Counted from the first letter of the stretch, positions 24,199-32,585 are shown. The stretch: 49,135 nt of DNA from an uncultured Brevibacillus sp. (GCF_947502445.1 NZ_CANMZW010000042.1:1-49135), one strand, 5' to 3'. Notes: generated from the sequence alone by a model not told the origin. Numbers and translations are program-made.

Positions 24199-25323
24199 TT
24201 ACTCCCATGGTGGTCGGTCCTCATCCTCTGAAGGAGTCGTAGCCAACACTGGTTGTACCGTATGACTTCGTGCCTCAATCTCTTTTACAATATCCGCCAG
24301 CGCCTTTGGTTTCACAAATTCGACGGGAGACACTCCTCGCTCAAACTGGAGCTGCTCGCCTTCCAGCAAAACGAGGTAGCGCCCGTTTACCTTGGCAATG
24401 TGCAGACTCGTCCCATAATCCGCCAGCATGGTCCGTATTTGCATATGATCCAGCTTGAATTTGAGCTCTACCTCTGGTTGACGGTCTGTAATGATATGCA
24501 TCGCTTCCATGACCGTTTCATGCTCCCATTTTTCCGCCAATTCCCGTTTTGGGCTCGCTGCGATCAGTTCGATTGCTTCCTCTTCCCGTTGTCTTTCCTC
24601 TGTTTCTTCTGGATAATTGTATTCAATATGCTGCCTCGCAAGCGAAATGACTTCTTCCGAAACGATCTGCGTCACGGTTTGTGGGTAATCGATAAAACGT
24701 AAAAACTCTTCAAAATACTTCGCATGAGAAAACTGATGAATTTTCACATGATACGGGTCGTTCATTCCCGACTCAATCATGTACGGGTACATAAGTGACT
24801 TCATATTTTTGGCATTAATGGCCATTTGCACATTGGAGATCAGACTTTTCTCGTCCGTAATGACAGCCGTTTTTTGTTCAAAATCACATTTTAATATAAA
24901 CAAATACCGTTCATCTAAAAGCTCCAGTCTCGTGCGGACGACAATCATCACGCCACCCCGTACCTGTGACGTACGCAGATACGATTGGATCAGCTCCTGA
25001 CAAGGCTCCTTACTCTCTCCTGCCGTCTCAGCGGTCAGAAGTCGGTTCAACAAAGCGTAGTTTGGATTCGAGTCCAACGGGTGACCAGGCTCCAAAACAA
25101 ACTGCCCCAGTTTCGTTGGCGTTCCTTCCGTTTTGGGGTTCATTTCGACCTTGCGCTTGGCGATCCGGGCGAACTCCCCATCCAGAAAATCACGGAGCTC
25201 ACTTCTTTGATATTCATCATGGCTTAAATTTCGCGTCATGCGTACTTTTTTGATACCATCCTCTTCTTCAGGCTGCTCAATCAAGTAAAAGGATAGCCAG
25301 TCAATCGTAAAGTTCATCTTCAC
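24199..25323 (-). CDS. DUF3900-like hypothetical protein
   Basis: 374 aa. No signal peptide or membrane segment. Mixed alpha/beta, with acidic and Glu-rich parts (EETEERQREEEAIEL). It resembles the DUF3900 proteins of Bacillus; the general shape (variable charged N-terminal half, then AMHIITDRQPEVELKFKLDHMQIRTMLADY) hints at the nucleoid-associated NdpA/YejK-like group, which is a guess. The start is either the GTG at 25323 or the ATG at 25317; GGAGCGGAA lies between the optimal distances for both. A promoter lies at 25353-25382; it is followed by DUF1444 in the same operon. Confidence 0.7.
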   Translation of the reverse strand: MKMNFTIDWLSFYLIEQPEEEDGIKKVRMTRNLSHDEYQRSELRDFLDGEFARIAKRKVEMNPKTEGTPTKLGQFVLEPGHPLDSNPNYALLNRLLTAETAGESKEPCQELIQSYLRTSQVRGGVMIVVRTRLELLDERYLFILKCDFEQKTAVITDEKSLISNVQMAINAKNMKSLMYPYMIESGMNDPYHVKIHQFSHAKYFEEFLRFIDYPQTVTQIVSEEVISLARQHIEYNYPEETEERQREEEAIELIAASPKRELAEKWEHETVMEAMHIITDRQPEVELKFKLDHMQIRTMLADYGTSLHIAKVNGRYLVLLEGEQLQFERGVSPVEFVKPKALADIVKEIEARSHTVQPVLATTPSEDEDRPPWE

Positions 25324-25352
25324 TTCCGCTCCTGTCTACATGTAACGAACTG

Positions 25353-25382
25353 ATTATAGCAAATTCAAATAAAAACGGTCAG
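25353..25382 (-). promoter_or_regulatory. SigA promoter of the DUF3900-like/DUF1444 operon
   Basis: On the minus strand CTGACC and TATAAT are separated by 18 bp, about 30 bp upstream of the start codon. Confidence 0.7.
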
Positions 25383-25428
25383 TCATTTTTATGTTTCATG
25401 GTAAGATGAATACAGGAGGGAAGCGGAC

Positions 25429-26286
25429 ATGTGGACTCAATTGATAACGTGGTGGAACGATAACATCCGCGACAGACCCTATCGTCCTGGATCGCAGATT
25501 GGCGATTATGAGATTGTGAATGTTCTCGGAATTGGGAGTTACGGGATCGCCTACCTCGCTACCCACACCCCTACCGGAAATCGTGTTGTGCTAAAGCAAG
25601 TAAAACCGAGCCTACGCGGTACTGCAAAAGGCGAAGCCATGCAGGCGTATGAGCAGCACGTCTTATCCTCCCTCGCCCACCCTCAGGTTCCCAAGTGTCT
25701 GGATTCGTTCCTCTATCGAAATGACTCCTTTTTGGTGATGACCTATTTTGAGGGGCCCACCTTGGAAGAATTGCTTTTTGATCACCATATCGTGGTGGAT
25801 GAGCGAATCTGTATGCGATTGATGCGGCAAATTGGTGAATTGGTCGCATATCTTCATCAACAGAAGCTGATTCACCGAGACGTTCGCATTCCTAATGTCA
25901 TATGGCAAAATAATACACCTTACCTGATTGATTTTGGGCTCGCTCGATTTGTTGGAGATAAACCAACATATACGGCTGATGACCTGGACGCCTATCCGCT
26001 AGAAAAGCAGCTAAAACGAGAAGTCGCTCCTTCCAGCGATTTGTACGCATTGGGACACTTCTTATTATTCCTGCTCTATTCCGGATATACGGCAAATGAG
26101 AACGAGCCTGAACGCAGCTGGGAGGAAGAGCTCTCGCTATCACCAGCCCTCCATCAGATGATACGCCGCTTATTACAGCTGGATCAACCATATGAAAACG
26201 TACACGAGTGGCTGCTCGAGCTGGATACATTGTTATACATGTACGACAACCCGAATCATGAAGAAAGAGCAGAGCATGCGCAATGA
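25429..26286 (+). CDS. Hanks-type Ser/Thr protein kinase, soluble
   Basis: 285 aa. Glycine-rich loop GIGSYG at 34-39 (LGIGSYGIAYLA), ATP lysine K56 (VVLKQV), catalytic loop IHRDVRIPNVIW with D151 and N156, and DFG at 169-170 (LIDFGLARF). All residues for catalysis are present. The HRDxRxPN variant is the one seen in B. subtilis YabT-like kinases. There is no transmembrane helix or extracytoplasmic PASTA domain, so it acts in the cytoplasm. GGAGGG lies upstream of the ATG. Target unknown; partner phosphatase not in the window. YabT-like kinases act in sporulation and DNA damage, but YabT itself has a C-terminal helix that is absent here. Confidence 0.9.
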   Translation: MWTQLITWWNDNIRDRPYRPGSQIGDYEIVNVLGIGSYGIAYLATHTPTGNRVVLKQVKPSLRGTAKGEAMQAYEQHVLSSLAHPQVPKCLDSFLYRNDSFLVMTYFEGPTLEELLFDHHIVVDERICMRLMRQIGELVAYLHQQKLIHRDVRIPNVIWQNNTPYLIDFGLARFVGDKPTYTADDLDAYPLEKQLKREVAPSSDLYALGHFLLFLLYSGYTANENEPERSWEEELSLSPALHQMIRRLLQLDQPYENVHEWLLELDTLLYMYDNPNHEERAEHAQ

Positions 26287-26315
26287 GACCTCATTACGTT
26301 AGCACTGCTCTTTTT
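26264..26315 (+). terminator. Intrinsic terminator of the kinase gene
   Basis: AAAGAGCAG and CTGCTCTTT form the outer stem, with an inner perfect hairpin AATGAG/CTCATT, followed by T-rich sequence. It overlaps the last codons of the kinase gene. Confidence 0.75.
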
Positions 26316-26338
26316 CTTTTTTCATGTGGGATATCCCG

Positions 26339-26494
26339 TTACTCGGCGATTGGTTCTTGCTTCGCCTCTTCGATCTTTTCCTTCAGCTCGCCTGCTTCCC
26401 TGCGAAGCACCTGCCGTTCATGCTTGGATAGAACCTCACCACCGACCGTGCCATTCACCAGTAAATCTTCTTCATACAAGCGATCTTTGCGCAT
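26339..26494 (-). CDS. Small hypothetical protein, 51 aa
   Basis: ATG at 26494 with GGGAGG upstream; TAA at 26339-26341. The product is highly charged, beginning MRKDRLYEEDLLVNGTVGGE and ending in a Lys/Glu-rich helix (RREAGELKEKIEEAKQE). It starts 39 nt after the DEAD-box helicase stop and is probably co-transcribed with it. No family recognised. Confidence 0.7.
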   Translation of the reverse strand: MRKDRLYEEDLLVNGTVGGEVLSKHERQVLRREAGELKEKIEEAKQEPIAE

Positions 26495-26508
26495 GGAAAC
26501 CTCCCGCA

Positions 26509-26532
26509 GACAAGAGTAATGTACCTCTTGTC
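26509..26532 (-). repeat. Hairpin between helicase and the 51-aa gene
   Basis: GACAAGAG and CTCTTGTC form a perfect 8-bp stem around an 8-nt loop, starting right after the helicase stop. No T-run follows, so it is more likely an mRNA stability or processing structure than a terminator. Confidence 0.5.
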
Positions 26533-27816
26533 CTACTTTGTTCCAAAGCCGCCTTTCTTATGTACACGTTTTGATGGGGAAGCAGACTTCGCTTTCGGAG
26601 CGGAAGAAGACTTCGGTACAGCAGACTTCGCAGATGTCGCTTTTGGAGCTTGTGATTTTCCAGCCTTCCCCGGATTTCTGACTGGCTTAGGATCCTCTAA
26701 TGCTCCATGTGACATAAACTTTTCGGCTATCGGCAAGTTCGTTTGCTTAGCAAACTTTTGAATGATAAATCGTTCCTGTGGGCTAATGATGGAGAAAACA
26801 AGTCCCGCACGTCCCATTCTGCCTGTCCGTCCACTGCGATGCACATACGTATCCGCATCCGAGGCCGGGTCATAATGCACAATACACTCCACACCCAGAA
26901 TATCAATACCGCGCGCTGACACATCTGTTGTAATCAGCACAGGAAAAACACCTTCACGGAACTGTTGCAAGGTACGTGCTCGCTCTTCCTTAGTTGCGTC
27001 ACGATGCAGCAGTCTGCACGGCAAATGGTGATAGTTTAGCTTGGAAACGATCTCATCCACTTTTTCGATTTGGTTGACAAAAACGATGGAAGAGCGCACA
27101 TTCACCAGTCGTAACAGACGACGTAGTGTATCTACCTTTTTGCGAGGCTCTGTTACCACATACATATGGGCGACGCCCGCAGCTCCTTCTGGTGCAGCTG
27201 AGCGGATAACCGCTGCTTCCTTTGTAAAAACACCGGCTGCTTTTATAACATCCTCTGGAATAGTAGCAGAGAATAGTAAGCGCTGTGTATCTCGCAATGT
27301 TTTTTTCATGACCTCTTGAACGGGCTTGCCAAAACCTGCATCCAGCATCCGGTCCGCTTCATCTACAACGACTGTTTTGACCTCATGTACCTTTAATTTA
27401 CGTTGTTCAATCAACTCCAGCAGCCTTCCTGGAGTCGCTACGACGAGCACTGGTTTCTTTTTCAGTCTCTCCACCTGTCGCTTCACGTCGGCTCCCCCAA
27501 TGAGTGGGACTACAGCGGTATCGTAAGCCGGCAGCAGACTTTCTGCTTCTCTGGCAATCTGAACGACCAATTCGTGCGTAGGAGCCAGTACAATTGCTTG
27601 TACATCTTTTTTTTCCATATCGATTTTAGTTAGTAACGGCAGCAAATAGGCAAATGTCTTACCTGTTCCTGTCGGAGATTCAACCAATGCGTCCCGACCT
27701 TCCATGATCAAGGGAATGGCATCCGCTTGAACTGGCGTTGGGTTGTCCATTTTTCGTTCACGCAAAACATCGAGAAGAGATGCGCTAATGTGTAATTCAG
27801 CAAACGTGGTGCTCAC
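26533..27816 (-). CDS. DEAD-box RNA helicase
   Basis: 427 aa from the GTG at 27816 (AGGAGGG site seven bases upstream); an upstream ATG with 10 more residues lacks a site. Motifs: Q motif TPVQADAIP, SPTGTGKT at 47-54, APTHELVVQ, TPGR, DEAD at 151-154, SAT at 182-184, and HRSGRTGRMG. About 45 residues at the C-terminus are a basic low-complexity tail rich in Ala, Pro, Ser and Lys ending VHKKGGFGTK, which should bind RNA. Likely acts in ribosome assembly or RNA turnover, similar to YfmL-type helicases. A structured leader lies upstream. Confidence 0.93.
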   Translation of the reverse strand: MSTTFAELHISASLLDVLRERKMDNPTPVQADAIPLIMEGRDALVESPTGTGKTFAYLLPLLTKIDMEKKDVQAIVLAPTHELVVQIAREAESLLPAYDTAVVPLIGGADVKRQVERLKKKPVLVVATPGRLLELIEQRKLKVHEVKTVVVDEADRMLDAGFGKPVQEVMKKTLRDTQRLLFSATIPEDVIKAAGVFTKEAAVIRSAAPEGAAGVAHMYVVTEPRKKVDTLRRLLRLVNVRSSIVFVNQIEKVDEIVSKLNYHHLPCRLLHRDATKEERARTLQQFREGVFPVLITTDVSARGIDILGVECIVHYDPASDADTYVHRSGRTGRMGRAGLVFSIISPQERFIIQKFAKQTNLPIAEKFMSHGALEDPKPVRNPGKAGKSQAPKATSAKSAVPKSSSAPKAKSASPSKRVHKKGGFGTK

Positions 27817-27847
27817 AAGAACCCTCCTGGCTTGAAAATCGTGCATC

Positions 27848-27861
27848 TGGTAAGCTTACCA
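27848..27861. repeat. 14-bp palindrome in the helicase leader
   Basis: TGGTAAGCTTACCA is a perfect palindrome 32 bp upstream of the helicase start. The adjacent TTTTCT-ttat-AGAAAA hairpin and the ACCGT/ACGGT arms at about 27907-27930 make the leader strongly structured. Helicase genes of this type are often controlled by their leaders, so a regulatory role is plausible. Confidence 0.4.
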
Positions 27862-27934
27862 TATTTTCTTTATAGAAAACAGAGGGGACACGCCTGACAG
27901 TCGATAACCGTACCACTGGCATAAAACGGTAACG

Positions 27935-27966
27935 AAAAAGGCGAACTCCCACTGCGGGACTTCGCC
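27935..27966 (-). terminator. Intrinsic terminator of the 47-aa gene
   Basis: On the minus strand GGCGAAGTCCC and GGGAGTTCGCC form an 11-bp stem with one mismatch, followed by five T. Confidence 0.82.
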
Positions 27967-27974
27967 TAATGTTT

Positions 27975-28118
27975 TTACCCGTTATTCGAATCCATTCGTG
28001 TCTCTTGTTTTTCACCCTGGTCTTGGCGATCCCGGCTCGTTGTTTGATTTCGTGTTCCTTTTGGGCTTTCCATGTACTCCTCTACCTCTTTTTGAAACGC
28101 AGCATCATACTCACGCAT
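27975..28118 (-). CDS. Small hypothetical protein, 47 aa
   Basis: ATG at 28118 with an excellent GGAGGTGAGCAG site; TAA at 27975-27977, followed by a terminator. It starts MREYDAAFQKEVEEYMESP and ends in a polar, Gln/Asp/Arg-rich tail. It looks like the small, disordered sporulation-type proteins of Bacillales, but no family can be named. Confidence 0.7.
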   Translation of the reverse strand: MREYDAAFQKEVEEYMESPKGTRNQTTSRDRQDQGEKQETRMDSNNG

Positions 28119-28170
28119 TCTGCTCACCTCCTGCCACTATTTTTACCTCGGTACTCATTTATTATTTTCC

Positions 28171-28196
28171 TGAAACTTTTTACCCAGTTCTTCGTC
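28171..28196 (+). promoter_or_regulatory. ECF-sigma promoter (SigW/SigM/SigX-like) of the phosphodiester glycosidase gene
   Basis: TGAAAC and CGTC are separated by exactly 16 bp, the consensus for Bacillus extracytoplasmic-function sigma factors. The -10 box ends 36 bp before the ATG at 28233. The ECF sigma factor at 5424-5987 is a possible user, but other genomic ECF factors may do it. Confidence 0.8.
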
Positions 28197-28232
28197 CTTT
28201 CATATAGATCAATACCATTTTTCATTTCGTAG

Positions 28233-29306
28233 ATGGATGTGAATGTTTTCATGCAAACCTTGTCACGTACACAATCTCACAAACGGTCAAAAAGAAAGCG
28301 TCCGATGCGTTGGCTCAAACGGCTCATGCTTGCATCCGCCCTCTCATTTACAACCATCGCGCTTGTGGGAATCATCTTTTTTTTCGGTACAAAAACAGGT
28401 GAAGAATTACGAGAATGGGCAGCTGGGACCTTGCTCACGACCCAACACGACTATTGGGCTCCTTACACTTTTTTGCCAGAGGAAAAATTGAATGCCCTCA
28501 AGGAGCAGATCCGTAATCCGGAAGTGATCAACTCGGAGACACCGACAGAGACCAAAGAGCCTGACAGTAAGACCGACACTGTCACGATACCTGAAAAACC
28601 TAAGGAGCTTGTAGAAATCGAAGAAATCAATGTCTCCAAAGGCAGCTATTATTTTAAAGGGAAGATCATGAATATTAGCGATCCCAAACGCGTCCAGCTA
28701 TTGCTCACCAACCGCAAGGATCGCGGTGATCTGCTAGATGAGTTCGTCAAGAAATCGAATGCGATTGGCATTGTAAATGCAAGCGGCTTTTCTGATCCTG
28801 ATGGATATGGAAGAGGAGCCAAGGCATACGGCGTAGTCATTCATGACGGAAAAATTTTGCAAGGCTACAATCCAAAAAGTGGAGAGACCGCTCTGGGAAT
28901 TACGTATGAAGGTAAACTGATTACGGGTAGCTACACTGCTGAACAACTGGTTAAAATGGGAGTTCGCGATGCGATGAGCTTTCGCCCGCAGCTGATTGTT
29001 AACGGCAAAAATCTGTTTGTAGATAAACCTGCCAAAAGCTGGGGAATTCAGCCTCGCACAGCCATTGGTCAAAAAGCAGATGGCACGATCGTTTTTGTCG
29101 TGATAGACGGACGACAGCCGGGTCATTCTATCGGGGCAAGCATGAATGATTTAGCTGAGCTTCTGGAAGAGCGTGGAGTCGTTACAGCCATGGCTATGGA
29201 CGGCGGGTCCAGCTCCATGATGCTGCACAATGGTGAAGCGATAACGAAAACCTCGAGCCCTTACTATCGCGGTCGCTATTTACCAAACGCCTGGGCGGTC
29301 ATTTAA
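28233..29306 (+). CDS. Phosphodiester glycosidase family (NAGPA-type) membrane-anchored protein
   Basis: 357 aa. A basic cytoplasmic N-terminus (about 1-32), one transmembrane helix (33-52), a stalk and linker (about 55-130), then the NAGPA/DUF2233 domain outside the cell. Motifs: GIVNASGFSDPDGYGRGAKAYGVVIHDGKIL, SFRPQLIVNGK, PRTAIGQKADGTIVFVVIDGRQPGHSIGASMNDLAELLEERG, and AMDGGSSSMML near the end. The family cleaves phosphodiester-linked sugars in teichoic acid or glycan caps. The ribosome binding site is poor, so the start (28233 or 28251) is uncertain. An ECF promoter precedes it, consistent with an envelope-stress role. Confidence 0.9.
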   Translation: MDVNVFMQTLSRTQSHKRSKRKRPMRWLKRLMLASALSFTTIALVGIIFFFGTKTGEELREWAAGTLLTTQHDYWAPYTFLPEEKLNALKEQIRNPEVINSETPTETKEPDSKTDTVTIPEKPKELVEIEEINVSKGSYYFKGKIMNISDPKRVQLLLTNRKDRGDLLDEFVKKSNAIGIVNASGFSDPDGYGRGAKAYGVVIHDGKILQGYNPKSGETALGITYEGKLITGSYTAEQLVKMGVRDAMSFRPQLIVNGKNLFVDKPAKSWGIQPRTAIGQKADGTIVFVVIDGRQPGHSIGASMNDLAELLEERGVVTAMAMDGGSSSMMLHNGEAITKTSSPYYRGRYLPNAWAVI

Positions 29307-29329
29307 ACCTTACGATAAATTGACGGGAT

Positions 29330-29851
29330 GTGTTTACGATAGAAGTATTATTCCACTATAGTGAAGATCCAACCATTACACAGTTTGTACCACGCGCTCA
29401 TCCGTCTCATCCAGGACTTTCTCCCGCTGTATGGGCGATTGATGAACAGCAAGCACCTATGTATTTTTTGCCAAGAGATTGCCCGCGAATTGCTTTTTAC
29501 CAAAAGCCAGAATCTACAAAAGAAGACATCAACCGTTTTTTAGGCTTAGGCACTGCCAGGATGATCATTACCATTGAGAACCGCTGGTATACACGGGTAC
29601 GAGATGCAATTCTGTATCAGTATTCCTTTTCCCCAGAATCGTTTTACTGTTTGGATCACGGAGCCGGGTACTATCTCTCGCATGATCCTGTCGAGCCAAT
29701 CAACGTACAGCCAGTGGGCGATTTGCTTGCCAGGCTCAGTCAGGAGGATATTGAATTGCGCATGACGCCGTCGCTATCTCCTCTACGTGATGCTCTGCTT
29801 CAAAGCAGTCTACACACTTCCATGATTCGCATGCGCAATGCCATCCTGTAG
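29330..29851 (+). CDS. DUF6886-like hypothetical protein
   Basis: 173 aa. Signature FHYSEDPTITQFVPR near the start, AVWAIDEQQAPMYFLPRDCPRIAFY and DHGAGYYLSHDPVEP, matching the DUF6886 pattern. No signal peptide. The start is uncertain: GTG at 29330 has no clear ribosome binding site, and homologues usually begin nearer the LFHYSE motif. It lies 23 nt after the glycosidase gene and ends 10 nt before a terminator. Function unknown. Confidence 0.8.
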   Translation: MFTIEVLFHYSEDPTITQFVPRAHPSHPGLSPAVWAIDEQQAPMYFLPRDCPRIAFYQKPESTKEDINRFLGLGTARMIITIENRWYTRVRDAILYQYSFSPESFYCLDHGAGYYLSHDPVEPINVQPVGDLLARLSQEDIELRMTPSLSPLRDALLQSSLHTSMIRMRNAIL

Positions 29852-29861
29852 TGTAAAACGC

Positions 29862-29902
29862 AAAAACAGGCAGTTCCACAAAATCGTGGGCTGCCTGTTT
29901 TT
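29862..29902. terminator. Bidirectional intrinsic terminator
   Basis: AAAAACAGGCAG and CTGCCTGTTTTT form a 12-bp perfect stem with an inner CCAC/GTGG extension. A-run before and T-run after serve both the DUF6886 gene (+) and the ABC-F gene (-). Confidence 0.88.
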
Positions 29903-29909
29903 CGTTGAC

Positions 29910-31481
29910 TTACAATTTAATTGGGGTCTTCGCTTGCTCCAGACTCCATTTTTCTACGTCCCATGTCTGTGTTACCCAATCCTCATAAAACTCCGGTTCG
30001 TGGCATACTAACAGGACAGTCCCTTTAAATTCCTTGAGGGCACGCTTCAGCTCTTCCTTGGCGACCACATCCAAGTGGTTCGTCGGCTCGTCAAAAACAA
30101 GCCAGTTGCTTTCTCTTTGCAGCAGCTTGCAAAGGCGTACTTTTGCCTGCTCTCCCCCTGAGAGTGCGTTCATGTTGCGGTTAATATGCTCATTCTTCAA
30201 TCCACAGCGTGCCAAAGCACCGCGAACCTCATGGTTATTCATCGCAGGAAACTCGTTCCACACTTCGTCCAAGGCCGTGATTGGCTTTGCCTTTACTTCC
30301 TGTTCAAAGTAAGCAGGATGCAGGAAATCTCCTCGGTCCAGCTTTCCGCCTAGTGGTGGGATAACACCGAGCAAGGTTTTGAGCAAGGTCGATTTTCCTA
30401 CCCCGTTCATTCCGACAATCGCTACTTTTTCGCCGCGCTCCAGCTTTACGCTCAGCTTTGGCAGCAATGCATGAGAATAGCCGATTTCCAAATCATCTGC
30501 TTCGACGACAAAACGGCTGCTTGCCCGTGATTCCTTAAAAATAAAGGTCGGTTTTGCTGCTGTTTCTGGCTTGTCGATACGCTCGATTTTCTCCAATTGC
30601 TTTTGACGGCTCTTCGCACGTCCAGTGGTAGACGCACGCGCTTTGTTACGGGCAATAAAATCTTCCATACGTGCAATCTCTTCCTGCTGCTTTTCAAACG
30701 CGTCAAAATGCTGACTACGCTTGGTTTCAGCCTGCGCGAGGAATGATTCGTAGTTCCCTGTATAGCGGTTTAGTTTTGTAAATTCAAGATGATAAATAAC
30801 GTTTACGACCTCGTTCATAAAGGTCGTGTCATGAGAGATCAACATGAAGGAGTAAGGATAATCCTTCAGGTAATTTTTCAGCCAAACGATATGTTCTTCG
30901 TCCAGGTAGTTTGTCGGCTCATCCAGCAAAAGAACAGTCGGTTGCTCTAAAAGGAGCTTGGCAAGTAAAACTTTGGTACGCTGACCACCGGACAGGGATG
31001 CAACGTCGCGCTCCAAGCCAATCGCACTCAGACCGAGTGCGTTTGCAATCTCGTCCACCTTGGCATCGATCAGGTAAAAGCCGCTTGTCTCCAGCTTATC
31101 CTGAATCTCCCCCATGCGCTCCAACAGCTCTTCTAGCTCCTCTGGGGATGCTTCAGCCATTTTTTCACCGATGACCATCAGCTCCTGCTCCTGCTCCAAA
31201 AGCGGCAGAAAAGCGTCCTTGAGTACGTCACGAATGGTCTTCCCTGCTTGCAGCTTCGTATGCTGATCGAGATAGCCATACTGAATCTTTGGCATCCACT
31301 CGACGCGTCCATTGTCTGCCATGTTTTGTCCGGTCAGAATCCCCATCATTGTGGATTTTCCTGTACCATTTGCTCCGACAAGACCTACACGATCACCTGG
31401 CTGCAAGCGGAATGATACATCTTTAAACAAAATACGGTCCCCAAATCCATGGGACAAATTTTCCACAATCAAAACACTCAT
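29910..31481 (-). CDS. yfmM: ABC-F family ATPase, YfmM-like
   Basis: 523 aa with two nucleotide-binding domains and no membrane segment. First Walker A GANGTGKST at 36-44, first signature SLSGGQRTKVLLAK, Walker B LLLDEPTNYLDEEHI; second Walker A GMNGVGKST, second signature LSGGEQAKVRLCKLL, Walker B LVFDEPTNHLD. A charged linker (about 240-315, FDAFEKQQEEIARMEDFIARNKARAST) joins them. The sequence matches B. subtilis YfmM very closely (MSVLIVENLSHGFGDR opening). ABC-F proteins bind the ribosomal exit site and help stalled ribosomes or confer resistance. Confidence 0.93.
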   Translation of the reverse strand: MSVLIVENLSHGFGDRILFKDVSFRLQPGDRVGLVGANGTGKSTMMGILTGQNMADNGRVEWMPKIQYGYLDQHTKLQAGKTIRDVLKDAFLPLLEQEQELMVIGEKMAEASPEELEELLERMGEIQDKLETSGFYLIDAKVDEIANALGLSAIGLERDVASLSGGQRTKVLLAKLLLEQPTVLLLDEPTNYLDEEHIVWLKNYLKDYPYSFMLISHDTTFMNEVVNVIYHLEFTKLNRYTGNYESFLAQAETKRSQHFDAFEKQQEEIARMEDFIARNKARASTTGRAKSRQKQLEKIERIDKPETAAKPTFIFKESRASSRFVVEADDLEIGYSHALLPKLSVKLERGEKVAIVGMNGVGKSTLLKTLLGVIPPLGGKLDRGDFLHPAYFEQEVKAKPITALDEVWNEFPAMNNHEVRGALARCGLKNEHINRNMNALSGGEQAKVRLCKLLQRESNWLVFDEPTNHLDVVAKEELKRALKEFKGTVLLVCHEPEFYEDWVTQTWDVEKWSLEQAKTPIKL

Positions 31482-31514
31482 GTTCTTCCTCCTGGTCTGT
31501 TTCCTCTACGAGGG

Positions 31515-32372
31515 TTACAAAATAATTCTTTCAAAAAATGCTGGAGAAAAATGATCACTGTAATTCTCCCCAGTCATAATTAACTGGTCCAGTCGTACGC
31601 GCAAATCCTGTAGGCTGATTCCCTCCATGGCAGCGTTCAAAATAGCGGCTCGAGCCATGAGTCGAAGGACATTCACTTCATCCGCAAGGGAATCACCAAA
31701 CACTTTACCACTATGCACAATCTCCGAGCGATGATTGTACGATTTTTTAATAAACTGTGCAATTTTTTCTCGCTGCTCAAAGGTCTCCCCGAAATAATAC
31801 GCCATCCGAACCCGCAATTTGTATGTGATTTCCCCTTTTTTCCCATCAGGAACAAACAGGGACTCAAGGCCGATCCATAGGTCGAGCAATTGATCCTCAT
31901 AGCTTTTCTTCTCCAAAGAGAGGGAGTAACGGCGAAAAGCCAGTCCCGGAAGCTTGCGCTCAATCAGGGAAAGAAACACATTTTGGGCAGAATCATCAAA
32001 CATATATTTGGTGCCATCCAGGGAACGCTTTAGATACGTAATTCCAAACTGATTGCCATTGGCAGTGATGACATAAGGAATAGAACAAGTACCCTTAAAG
32101 GTTGATATATTAAGCTTGTTCTCAATTTCCTCAATCCAAACCCGATCATCGGTCACCCTCATATCAGGATGATCTGCTATAAGAAACAAGCTCGTCTGAT
32201 CTACACGCTTATCAAACAGCCGCTTGTTTTCATCCATCTCGTGTCGCAAAAATTTAGATGCAATTTCATAAGGCTTTTGAACACCAGAAACCAAATGATA
32301 GGAGTTAGGAAGTTCAATTTGAACTGGATGAGGAGTTGTAGAATTGAACACAGGTGCAATCAACAGTGGCAT
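31515..32372 (-). CDS. HEPN-domain protein (Apea-like HEPN)
   Basis: 285 aa from the ATG at 32372 (AAAGGAGCG site). The C-terminal part (about 155-265) has LLDLWIGLESLFVPDGKKGEITYKL then YNHRSEIVHSG: R215-x4-H220 is the HEPN catalytic motif used for RNA cleavage. The N-terminal 150 aa are a mixed alpha/beta region with no recognised motif. HEPN proteins are often toxins or defence effectors. No antitoxin gene is next to it, so a housekeeping or defence role is open. Confidence 0.75.
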   Translation of the reverse strand: MPLLIAPVFNSTTPHPVQIELPNSYHLVSGVQKPYEIASKFLRHEMDENKRLFDKRVDQTSLFLIADHPDMRVTDDRVWIEEIENKLNISTFKGTCSIPYVITANGNQFGITYLKRSLDGTKYMFDDSAQNVFLSLIERKLPGLAFRRYSLSLEKKSYEDQLLDLWIGLESLFVPDGKKGEITYKLRVRMAYYFGETFEQREKIAQFIKKSYNHRSEIVHSGKVFGDSLADEVNVLRLMARAAILNAAMEGISLQDLRVRLDQLIMTGENYSDHFSPAFFERIIL

Positions 32373-32416
32373 AGTATCGCTCCTTTCAGATGGATCTTCC
32401 GCTAGAGCTCATCTTT

Positions 32417-32447
32417 GTTTACATAATAAAAGTTACGTTATATAAAC
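32417..32447. promoter_or_regulatory. Inverted repeat upstream of the HEPN gene
   Basis: GTTTAcATAA and TTATaTAAAC form nearly perfect 10-nt arms around 11 nt, 45 bp upstream of the HEPN start. On the minus strand it follows a possible promoter (TTGTCA-17-GATACT). Operator-like, unproven. Confidence 0.3.
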
Positions 32448-32585
32448 AGTATCGTGCCATTTGCGTCTTTTGACAACACATCAATTCCTTCTAATCGCGG
32501 ACATGCTTCCCTATAGAATACCAGCAATTCCTATGATTCGTCATCATCCGTTTGCAACAAACTATAACAGAAGGAGCTGATCACG

